NCBI GenBank assembly: GCA_964489955.1
Contig: CAZBAV010000010.1
Span: 1-64,000, forward strand
Length of the DNA: 64,000 bases
Direction: 5' to 3'
From: Leadbetterella sp964489955
GTDB lineage: Bacteria; Bacteroidota; Bacteroidia; Cytophagales; Spirosomataceae
Shown: piece after piece, positions 36,141 through 46,816 of the stretch
How the letters are laid out: each line of letters starts with the position of its first letter
Numbering within the stretch: the stretch's first letter is position 1
The notes under the pieces: generated by a model
What the model was told of the DNA's origin: nothing
Database searches by the model: none
Seen by the model: only the letters and a program-made list of their open reading frames with translations
Translations under genes and position numbers: made by a program

Positions 36141-36228
36141 ATGTTAGAAATTTATATTCTCAATACACTTTTACTGCTGAAGCAAACTACACCCAATCGT
36201 TCTTTTAAAATGGCTTCTTGTAGGACTT

Positions 36229-37377
36229 TCAAAATAAATCGGTATCCGGCCATTTGATACTCTGGCTGTTTACTATTTTCCATGGTAGCTCATCTAAATC
36301 AGAGAAATAGTTAGAAGCAGAGGTGCGTGTGTTAGCTAGTATTGCCCAGCAGAATCCATTTGAACTACGAACTAAAATAGAAGCAGTTCCCGGTAAGCTA
36401 CCTAAGTGCCACCAATTACCTGCTGTGTTAACTTGCCATCCATTTGCATAATTTGAATTAGCACTAGATGGAGTTGTCATTTGTGTAATTGTTAATGCTG
36501 TAAGTATATCTGGTTTGGTGTTGTAGCCGTCTACTGCTACCTGAAGTCTTAGGAGGTCTGTAGCACTTGCAATCCAGCCCCCATGGGCGTCCATTCTACT
36601 GATGTTATACAAATAAGGATTTTCATTACCACTACCGTAGTACATCACCTCATTTGGTTTGCGGTCTTCAAGTTTGTTGCCGCCAATACGCATATTTTGT
36701 ATTCCAGCTGGCTTAAGTACTTCAGCTTGTACATATTGCTCATAAGTTTGCCCTGTTATTTTTTCTATTATTCTGCCAAGAACACAATATCCAAAATTAG
36801 AGTAATCGTATTTTGTGCCTGGTGTGCTGGTAAGGGGTCTATTAGTTAAAGTCCAGGTAATGAGTTGGTCTGCTGTAAGATTAGGTTGTAAAAACATAGG
36901 GTCGTTTACAGAGTTTCCCCAACCACCGGAAGTATGCTGGAGCAAATGTCTTACCGTAATAGAGGATACAGTGGCGTTAACATTGCCGTATGTTGTGCCC
37001 AGTATGCTACCAGCTCCAAAAGCTTTACTATCGAGACTGAGTTTACCAGCCTGTATAAGTTTCATAATTGCTACTCCGGTGATGGGCTTAGACACACTAG
37101 CTATACGGAGCAAATGGTTGTTTTTTAGCTCTTCGCTATTATCTGCTTTACCGTATGATTTTGCATAGACTAACTTTCCTTGTCGTGTGAGGGCAATTTG
37201 TAAACCCGGTACATTGTGTTTGGTCATAAAGGAAGATACAAGCTGGTCTATTTCCACAATATCTTTTTGTGCTCCAACTGGGTTTGTTGGCTCTGGTGTT
37301 TCGTCCTCTTTACTAGAGCAAGCCAAAATGAAAAGTAGAAATAATACACTAGCTAATTTAGTAAGCAGTCTCTTCAT
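36229..37377 (-). CDS. Serine beta-lactamase-fold lipoprotein (class C / esterase family)
   Basis: 382 residues. Lipobox LACS gives lipid Cys20. The three class C motifs are present: SVSK (Ser94, Lys97), YSN in KYDYSNFGYCVLG, and HLG in WWHLGSLPGTAS, which replaces KTG. With HLG the protein is more likely a D-alanyl peptidase- or esterase-like serine hydrolase than a true beta-lactamase. It is anchored in the envelope. It stands alone on the minus strand, divergent from the histidine kinase gene. Confidence 0.9.
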   Translation of the reverse strand: MKRLLTKLASVLFLLFILACSSKEDETPEPTNPVGAQKDIVEIDQLVSSFMTKHNVPGLQIALTRQGKLVYAKSYGKADNSEELKNNHLLRIASVSKPITGVAIMKLIQAGKLSLDSKAFGAGSILGTTYGNVNATVSSITVRHLLQHTSGGWGNSVNDPMFLQPNLTADQLITWTLTNRPLTSTPGTKYDYSNFGYCVLGRIIEKITGQTYEQYVQAEVLKPAGIQNMRIGGNKLEDRKPNEVMYYGSGNENPYLYNISRMDAHGGWIASATDLLRLQVAVDGYNTKPDILTALTITQMTTPSSANSNYANGWQVNTAGNWWHLGSLPGTASILVRSSNGFCWAILANTRTSASNYFSDLDELPWKIVNSQSIKWPDTDLF

Positions 37378-37537
37378 GATTATATTTTTTTACAAATTTC
37401 GTCTTTAAATAGAGGTTGCAAAATCTGTATTCATACACATTTTGATATATACTATTCTACATATGCTATCTAGGGAAACCTACATTTTTTGGTACAGATT
37501 TGGAGACTTAAATTGAATTGCATATTTTTCTAACATC

Positions 37538-39409
37538 ATGAAAAACAGTTGTTTTGTATTCGTTATTTTAATAGTTTTTAGCCTAAAGGGGTTTTGCTCA
37601 GGAGATGGTATTCTTGAGCAAAAGAAGAAGATATTGGAGCTTATGGAAGAAGCCCAGTCAATTGAGCGGGACTCGCTTCTTTTACTCAAGTTTAGAGTTT
37701 TTATGTCGGGAGTAGGACCTGTTGGAGAAACAGATTTTAAAGCTTCTACTCTGGATTTCTTATCCGGTGTGGCGGCTACTAGTAAATGGCGTTTTGCCAA
37801 TGCTAACTACCTGTATTTGCAAGGTAGCGAACACTTAAAGCGGAACAAACTCTATAGTGCTTTTAGCTATTTGGAAAAGTCTATGTTGGCTTTTAAGGAA
37901 TTGGGAGACTTGTATAATTACGGAAATGTAAATGATAAGTTTATTCCCTTGCTGAATTGGTATGTTATAGAAAATGATGTTTCTGGTGAGGCAGTTCAGA
38001 AGTACGCAAACTATATTAAAGATGCAGTTTTGGTTGCTGAAGATGGCGGTAGAGAAGAAGTTATAGCAAATCTTAAAATCACACAGGCCTCGTATTCATT
38101 ATTTGTTCTCAAGGACTTTAAGGGTGCACTTAGAATGATAGACGAAATAATGTCTTTAATAAAGGATAAGAATCGTAAAGACTGGTTTGATTATTATTAT
38201 GTTACGCTCATGGGTAAAGGTTTAGCCTTGTTAGAGTTGGGAGAAACACAGAAGGGCGAATCTCTTTTAGAAGAAGTTGACCTGGCTTGCAAGGAGCTGA
38301 GGGGATTTGGAAAGGCAGATTATGTGAGGGGGCAGCTTGCTGCTTTTGCAGGGAAGTTTTATTTAAACGAAAAAAAATATGATAAAGCTCTAAAGTACGC
38401 TTCTTTGGCTGAAGAGGGTACAAACTTTCTGGAGTTTCCCTATTTTCAGAATTATCTAAATAAGATTCTTTACCAAATTTACAAACACAAGGCTCAGCCA
38501 GTAAAAGCACTGAATTATTTAGAAAAGGTACGTAAATATGAGCATGAAGCAGAATGGTCTAAGCTAAACCAGAGTTTTGCAGAGTGGCAGCTGAAGTATG
38601 ATTCAGAGAAACAAAAAAACAAAATTGCGTCTCTTGAGAACGAGAATCTGCTTAGAGCCCGTCAACAAAGTCTTCTTGTGCGTAACCTGCTGATTATTGT
38701 AGTCATTTTTGGGGCCTTGGCTTCGGTGTATATTGTGGGTAATAACAAAAAATTGAGAGAGAAAAACGAGGAGCTTAATGGTAAAAATCGTGAGATCTCA
38801 AGGGCCGAGGTAAAAGGTCAAACGATTGAGCGTAAGCGGGTAGCTTCGGAGTTACATGATAATTTGAATACAAAAATTGCCGCGTTAAGGTGGCGGGTTG
38901 AATCTATAGACCTCAGTAAAGCACCCGAAGAAAATGAAATACAGGTTCTTGTTAAGATTTTAGATGAAATTTATAGAGATGTGCGTCTAATTTCCCATAA
39001 CCTAAGTCCATTAGATCTTGGATATCGGGGACTTGTAAATTCTCTCAATAAGCTGGTAGGTGATCTTGTGGGTCATTCAGTTAAGTTTCATTTAGAAACA
39101 GAAGGTTTTCCACATAATCTTGCAGTAGATTTAGAATACCAAATTTACAATGTTGTATTAGAGCTAATCAATAATATACTTAAACATTCTAATGCCAATG
39201 AAGCCTGGATTAAGCTGAATAATACTGGAAAGACACTAAACATTTTGGTATCTGATAATGGTTTAGGTTTGGGGGACTACTCTGCTTCAACAGGTGTAGG
39301 ACTAAAAAATGTACGGTCTAGGGTGGCAGAACTAAATGGAGAGGTATCATTTCTTGACAGGCAGCCCAATGGTACCACAGTCTTAGTTAATCTTCCATAC
39401 TCTTCGTGA
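37538..39409 (+). CDS. TPR-containing NarL-type sensor histidine kinase
   Basis: 623 residues: a signal peptide (LIVFSLKGFCSGDG), a long helical TPR-like sensor region outside the membrane (about 30-360, e.g. KYDKALKYASLAEEG and KAQPVKALNYLEKV), one membrane helix at about 383-403 (LLIIVVIFGALASVYIVG), a coiled coil, the HisKA_3 helix with SELHDN (phosphoacceptor His near 438) and an HATPase_c domain (ELINNILKHSN; SDNGLGLG; GVGLKNVRSRV). The partner is surely the NarL-type regulator that ends 3 bp away on the opposite strand. The signal is unknown. Confidence 0.93.
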   Translation: MKNSCFVFVILIVFSLKGFCSGDGILEQKKKILELMEEAQSIERDSLLLLKFRVFMSGVGPVGETDFKASTLDFLSGVAATSKWRFANANYLYLQGSEHLKRNKLYSAFSYLEKSMLAFKELGDLYNYGNVNDKFIPLLNWYVIENDVSGEAVQKYANYIKDAVLVAEDGGREEVIANLKITQASYSLFVLKDFKGALRMIDEIMSLIKDKNRKDWFDYYYVTLMGKGLALLELGETQKGESLLEEVDLACKELRGFGKADYVRGQLAAFAGKFYLNEKKYDKALKYASLAEEGTNFLEFPYFQNYLNKILYQIYKHKAQPVKALNYLEKVRKYEHEAEWSKLNQSFAEWQLKYDSEKQKNKIASLENENLLRARQQSLLVRNLLIIVVIFGALASVYIVGNNKKLREKNEELNGKNREISRAEVKGQTIERKRVASELHDNLNTKIAALRWRVESIDLSKAPEENEIQVLVKILDEIYRDVRLISHNLSPLDLGYRGLVNSLNKLVGDLVGHSVKFHLETEGFPHNLAVDLEYQIYNVVLELINNILKHSNANEAWIKLNNTGKTLNILVSDNGLGLGDYSASTGVGLKNVRSRVAELNGEVSFLDRQPNGTTVLVNLPYSS

Positions 39410-39411
39410 AT

Positions 39412-40056
39412 TCAGATCAGGTTGTATTTCATAGCATACTTTATTATGCCTATGGAATTCTTAACTCCCAATTTCTGCAATATCTTATGACGGTGGTTTT
39501 CTACAGTTCCTGTAGTTATAAATAGCTTTTCTGCTATTTCAGGAGAAGAGAGTTCTTGTGCAATAAGTTTCACTACTTCCAGTTCTCGAGAAGATAAGGC
39601 TTTGAGGTCTTCTAGATAAATTTCCGGTGACAGAGGCAGACTTGGAGCCAGAAGCTCTTTCATTACATCTTCACTAAAAAAGCGGCCGCCATCAAAGATA
39701 GTCCGCAAGGCTTTTTCCAATTCTGTTTTGCTAGCTTTTTTTGTTATATAACCGTCAATTCCCGACCTAAAAGCTTCTTTTATAGCATCTGCGGTATCAC
39801 TTACAGTAAGCATAAGGACTTTTGTGTTGGGGTACTCTTCTAATATCTTAAAAGTTAGTTCTATACCGTTTATGTAGGGCATATTCATATCACAAATAAC
39901 AGCATCTACTCTAATCTCTTTCATGCTTTTGAGTACGTTCCGGCTATCACTTATAGTATCTACCACTTGCATGCCTTCTATAGAATTGACCAAAAGTGCA
40001 AGACTTTCCAGTAGGATTTTGTGGTCGTCAACAATTAGTATATTCTTAGCTATCAT
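39412..40056 (-). CDS. NarL/LuxR-type response regulator
   Basis: About 214 residues from the ATG at 40056 (MIAKNILIVDDHK; the longer frame to 40077 adds seven residues). Receiver domain with acidic pair Asp10-Asp11, phosphoacceptor Asp56 in VICDMNMP, and the switch Lys in KKASKTEL. C-terminal LuxR helix-turn-helix: LSSRELEVVKLIAQELSSPEIAEKLFITTGTVENHRHKI. It pairs with the HisKA_3 kinase. The two genes converge, with only two bases between their stop codons, so read-through or antisense overlap of transcripts is likely. A TATTTTTG -7 box lies at 40075-40082. Confidence 0.94.
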   Translation of the reverse strand: MIAKNILIVDDHKILLESLALLVNSIEGMQVVDTISDSRNVLKSMKEIRVDAVICDMNMPYINGIELTFKILEEYPNTKVLMLTVSDTADAIKEAFRSGIDGYITKKASKTELEKALRTIFDGGRFFSEDVMKELLAPSLPLSPEIYLEDLKALSSRELEVVKLIAQELSSPEIAEKLFITTGTVENHRHKILQKLGVKNSIGIIKYAMKYNLI

Positions 40057-40375
40057 ATAATTACCTTTCGATACCAAAAATAAGAAAACAACGGCTTTGT
40101 TTTTAGCAAACTATAATAAATTTTAGTAAGCGGTAGCTTATCCTGGTTTACTTCTTTGTTTCTTCTTTACATGCTCGTCCTCTTTACTTTAGTAAAGTGT
40201 TCAGTATGTATACTTTCCTTAATAGAATATAGGTTTTCATAGATAGTTTTTAGCTGGTGTAATTTATAGTTTTGCTTTGTTTTACAGGGTTTTATCATTG
40301 CTCTTTGACCATTTTATATATCCTTCTTTAATAAACTATTTACCATATTTTATTTTCCACTAATACGTTTTAGTT
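40057..40375. promoter_or_regulatory. Divergent promoter region of the response regulator and metalloprotease
   Basis: 319 bp. Minus: TATTTTTG at 40075-40082 with TTTG at 40107-40110 (spacing 24, too long). Plus: TAGTTTTG at 40267-40274, about 100 bp before the metalloprotease. A small inverted repeat CTTTACTTTAGTAAAG (40182-40197) may be an operator. Confidence 0.35.
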
Positions 40376-43298
40376 ATGAAAAAACTTTTATTATTTTTCT
40401 TCCTGGTGCCATGTATTTCGTTTGGTCAAAATTTCATAAACCAACAATTTAACAGTTTGCAAGGTAACCCTGTTTCTATTGATTTGTTTTCACTTTCCAC
40501 AGGTGCTCGAAGTATTCTTGGTGCCCCCGTTGATTCTATTGTGAGGTTATCATTAAATGAAGCCGCATTAGGTGCAATTTTAAAAAATGGTCCGGAGTAT
40601 CTTAGTTTTGCAATTCCCCAAGCATTTAGCCAAGATTTGGTAGTAGACCTTATCCCAAAGAATATCCATTCCCCTAATTTTTTTGTAAGGGATGCGGACG
40701 ACAAAATAGTGGCCTACACTAATCAGAGTAAGTTTTACAAAGGGGTTGTTAGAGGAAAGAAAAATTCGTTAGTGTCTATGAGTATCACAGAGTCTGGTAT
40801 CAGTGGTTTTATATCTACTTTGGAGGGAACATTTGAGCTTGGTAAATTAGATGGCACAAAAGACTATGCTTTTTATGATATTGGCGGAATAAATGTTCCG
40901 GGTTTTGAGTGTGGGGTGGTAGACGATAGCTTAAAAACCAGTTTGCCTCCTGGGTTTTCGCTTGGAGTCGAAGCCAGTAATAGTGCTGTGGGGTGTAGAG
41001 CTGTCGAAATTTATTTTGAAGCAGATTATACAGTTTATCTAGGTATGTCCTCTAGCATTGCCAGTACAGTAAGTTATGTCAATGCTATTTTTGCTCAGGT
41101 GGCAACCATTTATGAGAATGAAAATATAGATATAGTAATCTCAGGTATAAAAGTATGGAATAGACAAGACCCCTATAGCACAGCCGTAAGTACTGGAGAT
41201 TATTTAGATAGGTTTAAGCAAAATTTAGGACCCTATTTTAATGGAGATTTGGCTCATGCACTTTCTTTTAGACATAATGGTGGAATTGCTTCAGATGTTA
41301 ATGGTTTATGCGGGCCTTTTGGTTTGGGAATGAGTGGAGCTTTGGCTGCCAGTTTTCCTAACTTTCCTACGTACTCGTGGACAGTATATGTTGTGGCCCA
41401 TGAGCTTGGTCATAGTTTTGGTTCTCGTCACACACACTGGTGTGGTTGGCCGGGAGGACCAATTGATAACTGCGGGCCTTCACAAGGTTATGTTTATGAA
41501 CCAGTGGCAGGGGTTGTCTGCGGCACGGGGCCCAATCCGGGTAGTCAGGGTGGTACCGTTATGAGTTACTGTCATATGGTAAATGGAGTAGGGCTCAAAT
41601 TCGCNNNNNNNNNNATTCGCTAATGGTTTTGGAACTTTGCCGGGAAATGCAATTAGGGCTAGGGTGCAAACTTGTATAGGTATAGCATCTACTCCCACTA
41701 ACCTTACTGTGACACAAATTACCGCCCATTCTGTAAAGTTGTCGTGGGATAACGTATCTGCAGAAAATAATTTTAGCTTAGAATACCGCAAAACGGGTGC
41801 TTCCGCATGGGAGGCTACAACAGTTAAGAAAAGGAATATATATATATATGGATTGGCTGCCAATACAGCTTACCAGTGGAGGGTTAAGGGTTCATGTTCT
41901 AGCTACGCTAATGGTACATTTACTACAAATAGTACAGCCGAATATTGTGAAGTAGCTTATAGTTTAGGTTGCCAGTATGTAGCAATTAACAGTGTTTCAC
42001 TTGGCGGTACCACATTAAGTTCTTCTACAGGCTGCGGAAGCCCCTCTGCATACTCATATTATCCTGCAGTGATAAAAGAGCTGGCTGCTGGTAGTCAGTA
42101 TTACTTCTCTGTTAGTTTTCCAAATACATATTTCCGTCAAATTGCGATATGGATTGACTTTAATGGAGACAAGATTTTTGATGAGTCTGAAAAAGTATTT
42201 TCTACATATAGTGAATCTGACGAAACTTCAGGGAATATCTTCATCCCTGGTAATGTAGCAGCTATTAATTCTACTCGTATGCGTATAGTGAGCTCATATA
42301 AGCATACACCTGCAAACCCTTGTGGAGGGTCATATATGCATGGAGAAACCGAAGACTATCTTGTAAAAATTACGAATAATAACTCTTGTCCTGCTGTCCC
42401 TTCTAACCCCGCTGTAAGCCAGGTTGCGTACACTTCTGCGACTCTTTCTTGGGTAAATAGTAGTTCGCCAAGTCTCGCAACTGTTGAGTATAAGCGTGTA
42501 GGTGTTCTGGAAAGATGGACAAGTTTTTCAACTACTTTAAATCAGATAGTATTAAACAACTTATTGGAAAATCACGCCTACGAATGGCGGGTAAGGATAG
42601 GTTGTTCTGGATACCTTTATGGTCCTACTTTTTCAACACTTATTAATGTTTACTGTGTTGCACGAGGGAATAGCTGTTCAGGGGATGCTATAAACTCCGT
42701 TAATATTGATGGAACAGTCTTAAGTACAGGAAGTGGATGTAATGGCGGATATTCATATTTCCCTTCACCGGTAAAAGAACTTCAAAAAGGACAGGCCATT
42801 AATTTTACTTTAAGTTTTACTAACCCATCATGGTCTCGTTATGTCTCCATTTGGATAGATTTAGATAATAGTAGTACTTTTGAAGCCTCAGAGCGTTTGT
42901 TTGCCTCTACATCTGGTGTTACCTCCTCTGTCGTTTCAAGCTCTTTTACTATTCCTGCTAATTCCCCAACCCAGAATGTGGTAAGGATGAGGATTATTGC
43001 ATCGTCTTCAGCACCAAGTAATCCATGTGTTAATTTCACTTATGGGGAAGTAGAAGACTATGACGTACGTATAGGTAATCCATGTCCATCTATTTTAGTA
43101 TTAGAAAGTCCTTCAGATAATTATGCGTCAGGGACTGTGACAAGACAAGTGTCTTCTTCAAATGGCGTGCTTACAGCTTCCAATACAATTACGGGTGGTG
43201 CAAAAGTATCTTATGAGGGTAAAACTATTGAACTTAAGCCCGGTTTTATTGCAGATAGAGGAACTGTTTTCAGATCCGAGGTTGGGGGATGTCAATAG
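40376..43298 (+). CDS. Secreted M12B-type zinc metalloprotease with Fn3 and GEVED repeats (false gap inside)
   Basis: Joined across a false gap it is one frame of about 968 residues. Signal peptide (LLFFFLVPCISFGQ), propeptide-like region, reprolysin/adamalysin catalytic domain with HELGHSFGSRH (about 341-351, zinc ligands and catalytic Glu) followed by VMSYCHM, the Met-turn. Then fibronectin III (ASTPTNLTVTQ), GEVED (IAIWIDFNGDKIFDESE, HGETEDY), a second Fn3 (LSWVNSSSP), a second GEVED (VSIWIDLDNSSTFEASE, YGEVEDY), and a C-terminal domain (LTASNTITGGAKVSYEGKT to VGGC) common at the ends of secreted Bacteroidota proteins. It would digest extracellular protein. Confidence 0.92.
41605..41614. 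other. False assembly gap (10 N) inside the metalloprotease
   Basis: ATTCGC stands on both sides of the N run (41599-41604 and 41615-41620). Merging the copies gives 2907 nt, in frame, and the natural motif LKFANGFGTLPG. Confidence 0.88.
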
Positions 43299-43355
43299 TT
43301 TAATAGAATGTAGGAATAGGTTAGTAAATAATTGGTATTTAATACCTTATTTTAA

Positions 43356-43394
43356 GAAAAATCCCCAAATGTATTTATCATTTGGGGATTTTTC
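43356..43394. terminator. Bidirectional terminator between metalloprotease and GH127
   Basis: A perfect 15-bp stem (GAAAAATCCCCAAAT / ATTTGGGGATTTTTC) with a 9-nt loop between two convergent genes, with A/T tracts on both sides. Confidence 0.9.
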
Positions 43395-43409
43395 TGCAGA
43401 TAATATTGC

Positions 43410-46400
43410 TTATTTCAGTTTTACATCCAAATATACAGAGTGACGACCGTAGCTTTCGTAGAATGGTTTATAAAGAATACCATCTATAGTAAACTCAAGT
43501 TTCTTAGGGTCGCCAGAAATAGTTTTGCCTAAATCTTTTGCATCAAGGGTAACTTTACGCCATTCTTTACTTGCTTCTGTCTCTTGAGCAGCTAAGAGAA
43601 CCGGACCGTAGAAAAGGCTGGCTATGTTTTGTTGATCCATCACGGGGTCTAAATGGAATCCAAAAGGCATTTTAAGTTCTATTGTATCTCCATTTTTCCA
43701 GGTACGGCTCAGGTTAAGATAGCTGCCTGCTTTTCCTTGGTGCTTATGTTCTTTACCATTTATTTTCACTACAAAACCGTTTTTAGCCCAACTCGGTATA
43801 CGTACTTGAATATCGAATTTTCCGCTTCCTTGTACAGTTAAACGGGTGTGGTCTTCGTGAGGGAAATTGGTGTTTTGTACTACTTTTACCTTGCGTTCTG
43901 ACCAATTAAGCGTAGATGGAATATACAAGTTCACATAAAGTGTTTTATTATCCGTACTCTTAAAGTATATAGAGTTTTGTAATTTGGTACTACTTTCAAT
44001 GGCAGTACCGTTACAGCATGTGAAACCGGTCATATTAGGATTACCAAATTGTTTTACGGAACCTGGTCTCAATGGAACGTGGTAGGTGTTTGCTGGAGTA
44101 TGCTCTGCCACAGAGGCCAAAATGTGGTTGTAAAGACCACGTTCATAGTAGTCCATAAGTTCTGCACGTTGGTCAAACAAAAACAGGTTGCTAGTTAGTT
44201 TTAGCATATTGTATGTAGCACAAGTTTCGTTTTGGCCGCCCGCAGATAGGCCATTTTGGTAGATGGTGGCGGGCTCACTTGTAAAGCACTCCGCATTGGC
44301 CGGATTTCTTGCTCCTGCCACACCTCCTATGCTATACATATAATCGTTTACAGCTTTATACCAGAAATTATCTGCCACTTTGTAGTACTCGGGATCATTG
44401 GCTACACGGTACATCTCTATACTTCCTACCACTTGTGGTATATGTTGGTTTGCATGTAAACCACGGAAAGAATCTACATTTTTAGCTAGACCGTGCGAAT
44501 GGCTTGGGTCGCCAAAAAACATTTTTATGTTATCAAAAAGCTGTGCTGTCTTTAGGTACTTAGCGTCTTTAGTAATATCATAAAGTCTGGCCATAGATTC
44601 ATTCATTCCTCCAAACTCGCCTGCAATGTACGTGTTCCAGATTTTAATAAGTGTGTCTTGTGGTACCTGAGCCAAACGAGCATGTACCCAGTCACTCATA
44701 CCTGTGGCTACGTCAAGGGCTTTTTTGTTCCCAGTAACATCATAAACATCCATTAGGCCGGCCAAGATTTTATGTAAAGTATAATACGGAGCCCAAACTT
44801 GGTTCTTTTGTCCACCATATTTCGCTCCTTTTTCCAGCATAATAAATTGGTCTGGGGGATACGCACTTATATAACCCACACCCCAGTTCCAATAGTCGGT
44901 ACGTATACCCTCTGTACTTAAGTCTGAATTGTACTCAGTTTTACCAGGCCCCATCGGTACTACGGTTGGGTCGCTCACTGATTTTTCTCCCGCTTCTGCT
45001 GGCTTGCCAGAGAGCTTTGACAAGTCGTAAAGTGTGTTTACCAAAACATCCATTTTAGTAGCGAAGTTGGCCTGCAGATCTTTGTCATGACCAGATCCTG
45101 CATAAGCTTGGGCTATAGCGGTTAAGTAATGACCGGTAGCATGCCCACGTAATTTGGTATCTTGGCTATCCCAAACACCTAGTGGCTTGGTACCTTCCGG
45201 TTGCTTCTGTCCGAATGCATGACGAAACATGTATAAGAAGGAATTGGGGTCGGTTTTGGCCAAAGTATTTACAAACTTATTACGGTTTTGTATAAACTTG
45301 GTATCGTGTTTATGATCGTCGGCTTCTAGTGTTACTTGGTCCAAATGGAACGCTTCCAGTGTAGCACTCGGCGTCTTTGATTTTGCACCGTCTTTAACTG
45401 TAATGGTAGCTTTGGGCTTAAAATCTGTTCCCGGGACATGGCCTGTGATAATGTAAGTCCCTGCTTGTAGAGCTTCAGAATTATCCTTTGGTGCTGGCCA
45501 AATCACACGTACTTTTGGCCCATTTATACCTTCCTTGTATGTTCCTATAACATGAGTTGGTAAACGTGGTAATTCACCTAGTTCAGTTTGGACAGTAACG
45601 TCAGATACTTTGGTTAAATATGCATTGTAAAGCAGCGACTCTTCTTTAGTGAATTGCTGTAGATTCTCTTCAGGTTTGCCCACATTAACGGCTCCACCTT
45701 GGTTGCCTTTTGCATTGTAAAAAATACCTGCGACTTGCTTGCGGGTAAGTGCAACTCTATAAATTCTAAAATCGTGTAGTAAGGCATTTAAATTTGGTTC
45801 TCCAGCTGTAAGTGACTTACCAATGTACAGGGTGTTCTTTTCACCACCGAAAACAGAAGCTAAATCAGAGGGGATTTCTTTGGATTCTCCAACTGGTCTT
45901 CCATCTACATAAGTTATCAGACTCTTATTTGATAAATCAACAACTATAACAAGATGAACCCATTTTTGTAACTCAATGCCCGATGCCAATGCTCCTGGTT
46001 TGTCGGTTTTTCCTGCTGTAATACCTGCTTCAAACCCGCTTTGGTTTTTTGTACCAACAGGTGTGGCAAAGAAATGCTTTTGAGAGTCCTTTCCAAAGTC
46101 AAAGAAATATTGTCCGGCTTGGTTGGAACGTAAATTTATCCAGCCCGAAATACTGATTGACTCTAAGTCTGTTAAAGTGTTTGTAGGTAATGTAACAAAC
46201 TCAGAACCCGTAAGGGAAAGTACTTTTCCGAAGCGGTTGTCGTTTACGAATTTTGCCTGGGATTCGGCATGGAGGTTGTTTCTTGACCAATCCTTGGTGT
46301 CACCATCAAATACATAACGTGCTATCATACCCGTTTCTCCAATCCCGTCCAATATTTGGTCGCCGCCCTGAGCGTTTGCATTATATGCAGTAGCGAATAA

Positions 46401-46448
46401 GATGCTAAATAGGAGGGAGGTAGCAAAAAAAACTTTGTAAATTCTCAT
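43410..46448 (-). CDS. LamG-GH127 family (DUF1680) beta-L-arabinofuranosidase
   Basis: 1012 residues. A signal peptide (SILFATAYNANAQ) is followed by a LamG/concanavalin-like domain (about 35-250; ISISGWINLRSNQAGQYFF), an Ig-like bacterial domain (about 275-350), then an (alpha/alpha)6 barrel and beta-sandwiches of the GH127/GH146 group. The metal/catalytic residues known from HypBA1 are kept: Glu and Cys in GQNETCATYNML (near 742) and the Cys-Cys pair in TGFTCCNGTAIES (near 811), one Cys being the nucleophile. It should release beta-L-arabinofuranose from arabinans or hydroxyproline-rich plant proteins. The LamG domain probably binds carbohydrate. Confidence 0.9.
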   Translation of the reverse strand: MRIYKVFFATSLLFSILFATAYNANAQGGDQILDGIGETGMIARYVFDGDTKDWSRNNLHAESQAKFVNDNRFGKVLSLTGSEFVTLPTNTLTDLESISISGWINLRSNQAGQYFFDFGKDSQKHFFATPVGTKNQSGFEAGITAGKTDKPGALASGIELQKWVHLVIVVDLSNKSLITYVDGRPVGESKEIPSDLASVFGGEKNTLYIGKSLTAGEPNLNALLHDFRIYRVALTRKQVAGIFYNAKGNQGGAVNVGKPEENLQQFTKEESLLYNAYLTKVSDVTVQTELGELPRLPTHVIGTYKEGINGPKVRVIWPAPKDNSEALQAGTYIITGHVPGTDFKPKATITVKDGAKSKTPSATLEAFHLDQVTLEADDHKHDTKFIQNRNKFVNTLAKTDPNSFLYMFRHAFGQKQPEGTKPLGVWDSQDTKLRGHATGHYLTAIAQAYAGSGHDKDLQANFATKMDVLVNTLYDLSKLSGKPAEAGEKSVSDPTVVPMGPGKTEYNSDLSTEGIRTDYWNWGVGYISAYPPDQFIMLEKGAKYGGQKNQVWAPYYTLHKILAGLMDVYDVTGNKKALDVATGMSDWVHARLAQVPQDTLIKIWNTYIAGEFGGMNESMARLYDITKDAKYLKTAQLFDNIKMFFGDPSHSHGLAKNVDSFRGLHANQHIPQVVGSIEMYRVANDPEYYKVADNFWYKAVNDYMYSIGGVAGARNPANAECFTSEPATIYQNGLSAGGQNETCATYNMLKLTSNLFLFDQRAELMDYYERGLYNHILASVAEHTPANTYHVPLRPGSVKQFGNPNMTGFTCCNGTAIESSTKLQNSIYFKSTDNKTLYVNLYIPSTLNWSERKVKVVQNTNFPHEDHTRLTVQGSGKFDIQVRIPSWAKNGFVVKINGKEHKHQGKAGSYLNLSRTWKNGDTIELKMPFGFHLDPVMDQQNIASLFYGPVLLAAQETEASKEWRKVTLDAKDLGKTISGDPKKLEFTIDGILYKPFYESYGRHSVYLDVKLK

Positions 46449-46816
46449 TGTTTAATCATTTTCATTAATACGGTACTATTCTCAGTTTTGTATGGTTTTT
46501 TGTATAGTTTTTTTAATATATGAAGCTGTAGTAATGTACATCTATTCTCTTTTACAAAACTAGGAAGGATACGTTCGCCAAAATTTGTTTATTTTATCAA
46601 ATAGTCATTTAATATTAACAGTGGATCTTTTTAAGGTCCTGAAATTTGATTTTTAAAGCTGACTAGTCTTCTATCATAACTGTAATGAGATACTTGCTTT
46701 TCTTCCTAATAGTTCTCCGAAAATCGTTTTTTAATATAGGATGTTGCGTAAATAATGGCTCTTCTATATAAGTACAATGATAACTTTGATGTAAGTTTGG
46801 TCTAAATTCGGAATAA
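46449..46816. promoter_or_regulatory. Divergent promoter region of GH127 and GH65
   Basis: 368 bp. Two -7-like boxes precede GH65: TAACTTTG (46781-46788) and TAAGTTTG (46792-46799); neither has a TTTG 19-21 bp upstream. Nothing clear is seen for GH127. Confidence 0.35.

Noticed and set aside
37499..37530. TTTG-N20-TATTTTTC before the histidine kinase
   Set aside because: The -7 box has one mismatch and would place the start of transcription at the ATG itself; too weak to list.
41480..41863. Minus-strand frame across the metalloprotease gap
   Set aside because: A shadow of the protease gene that crosses the N run.
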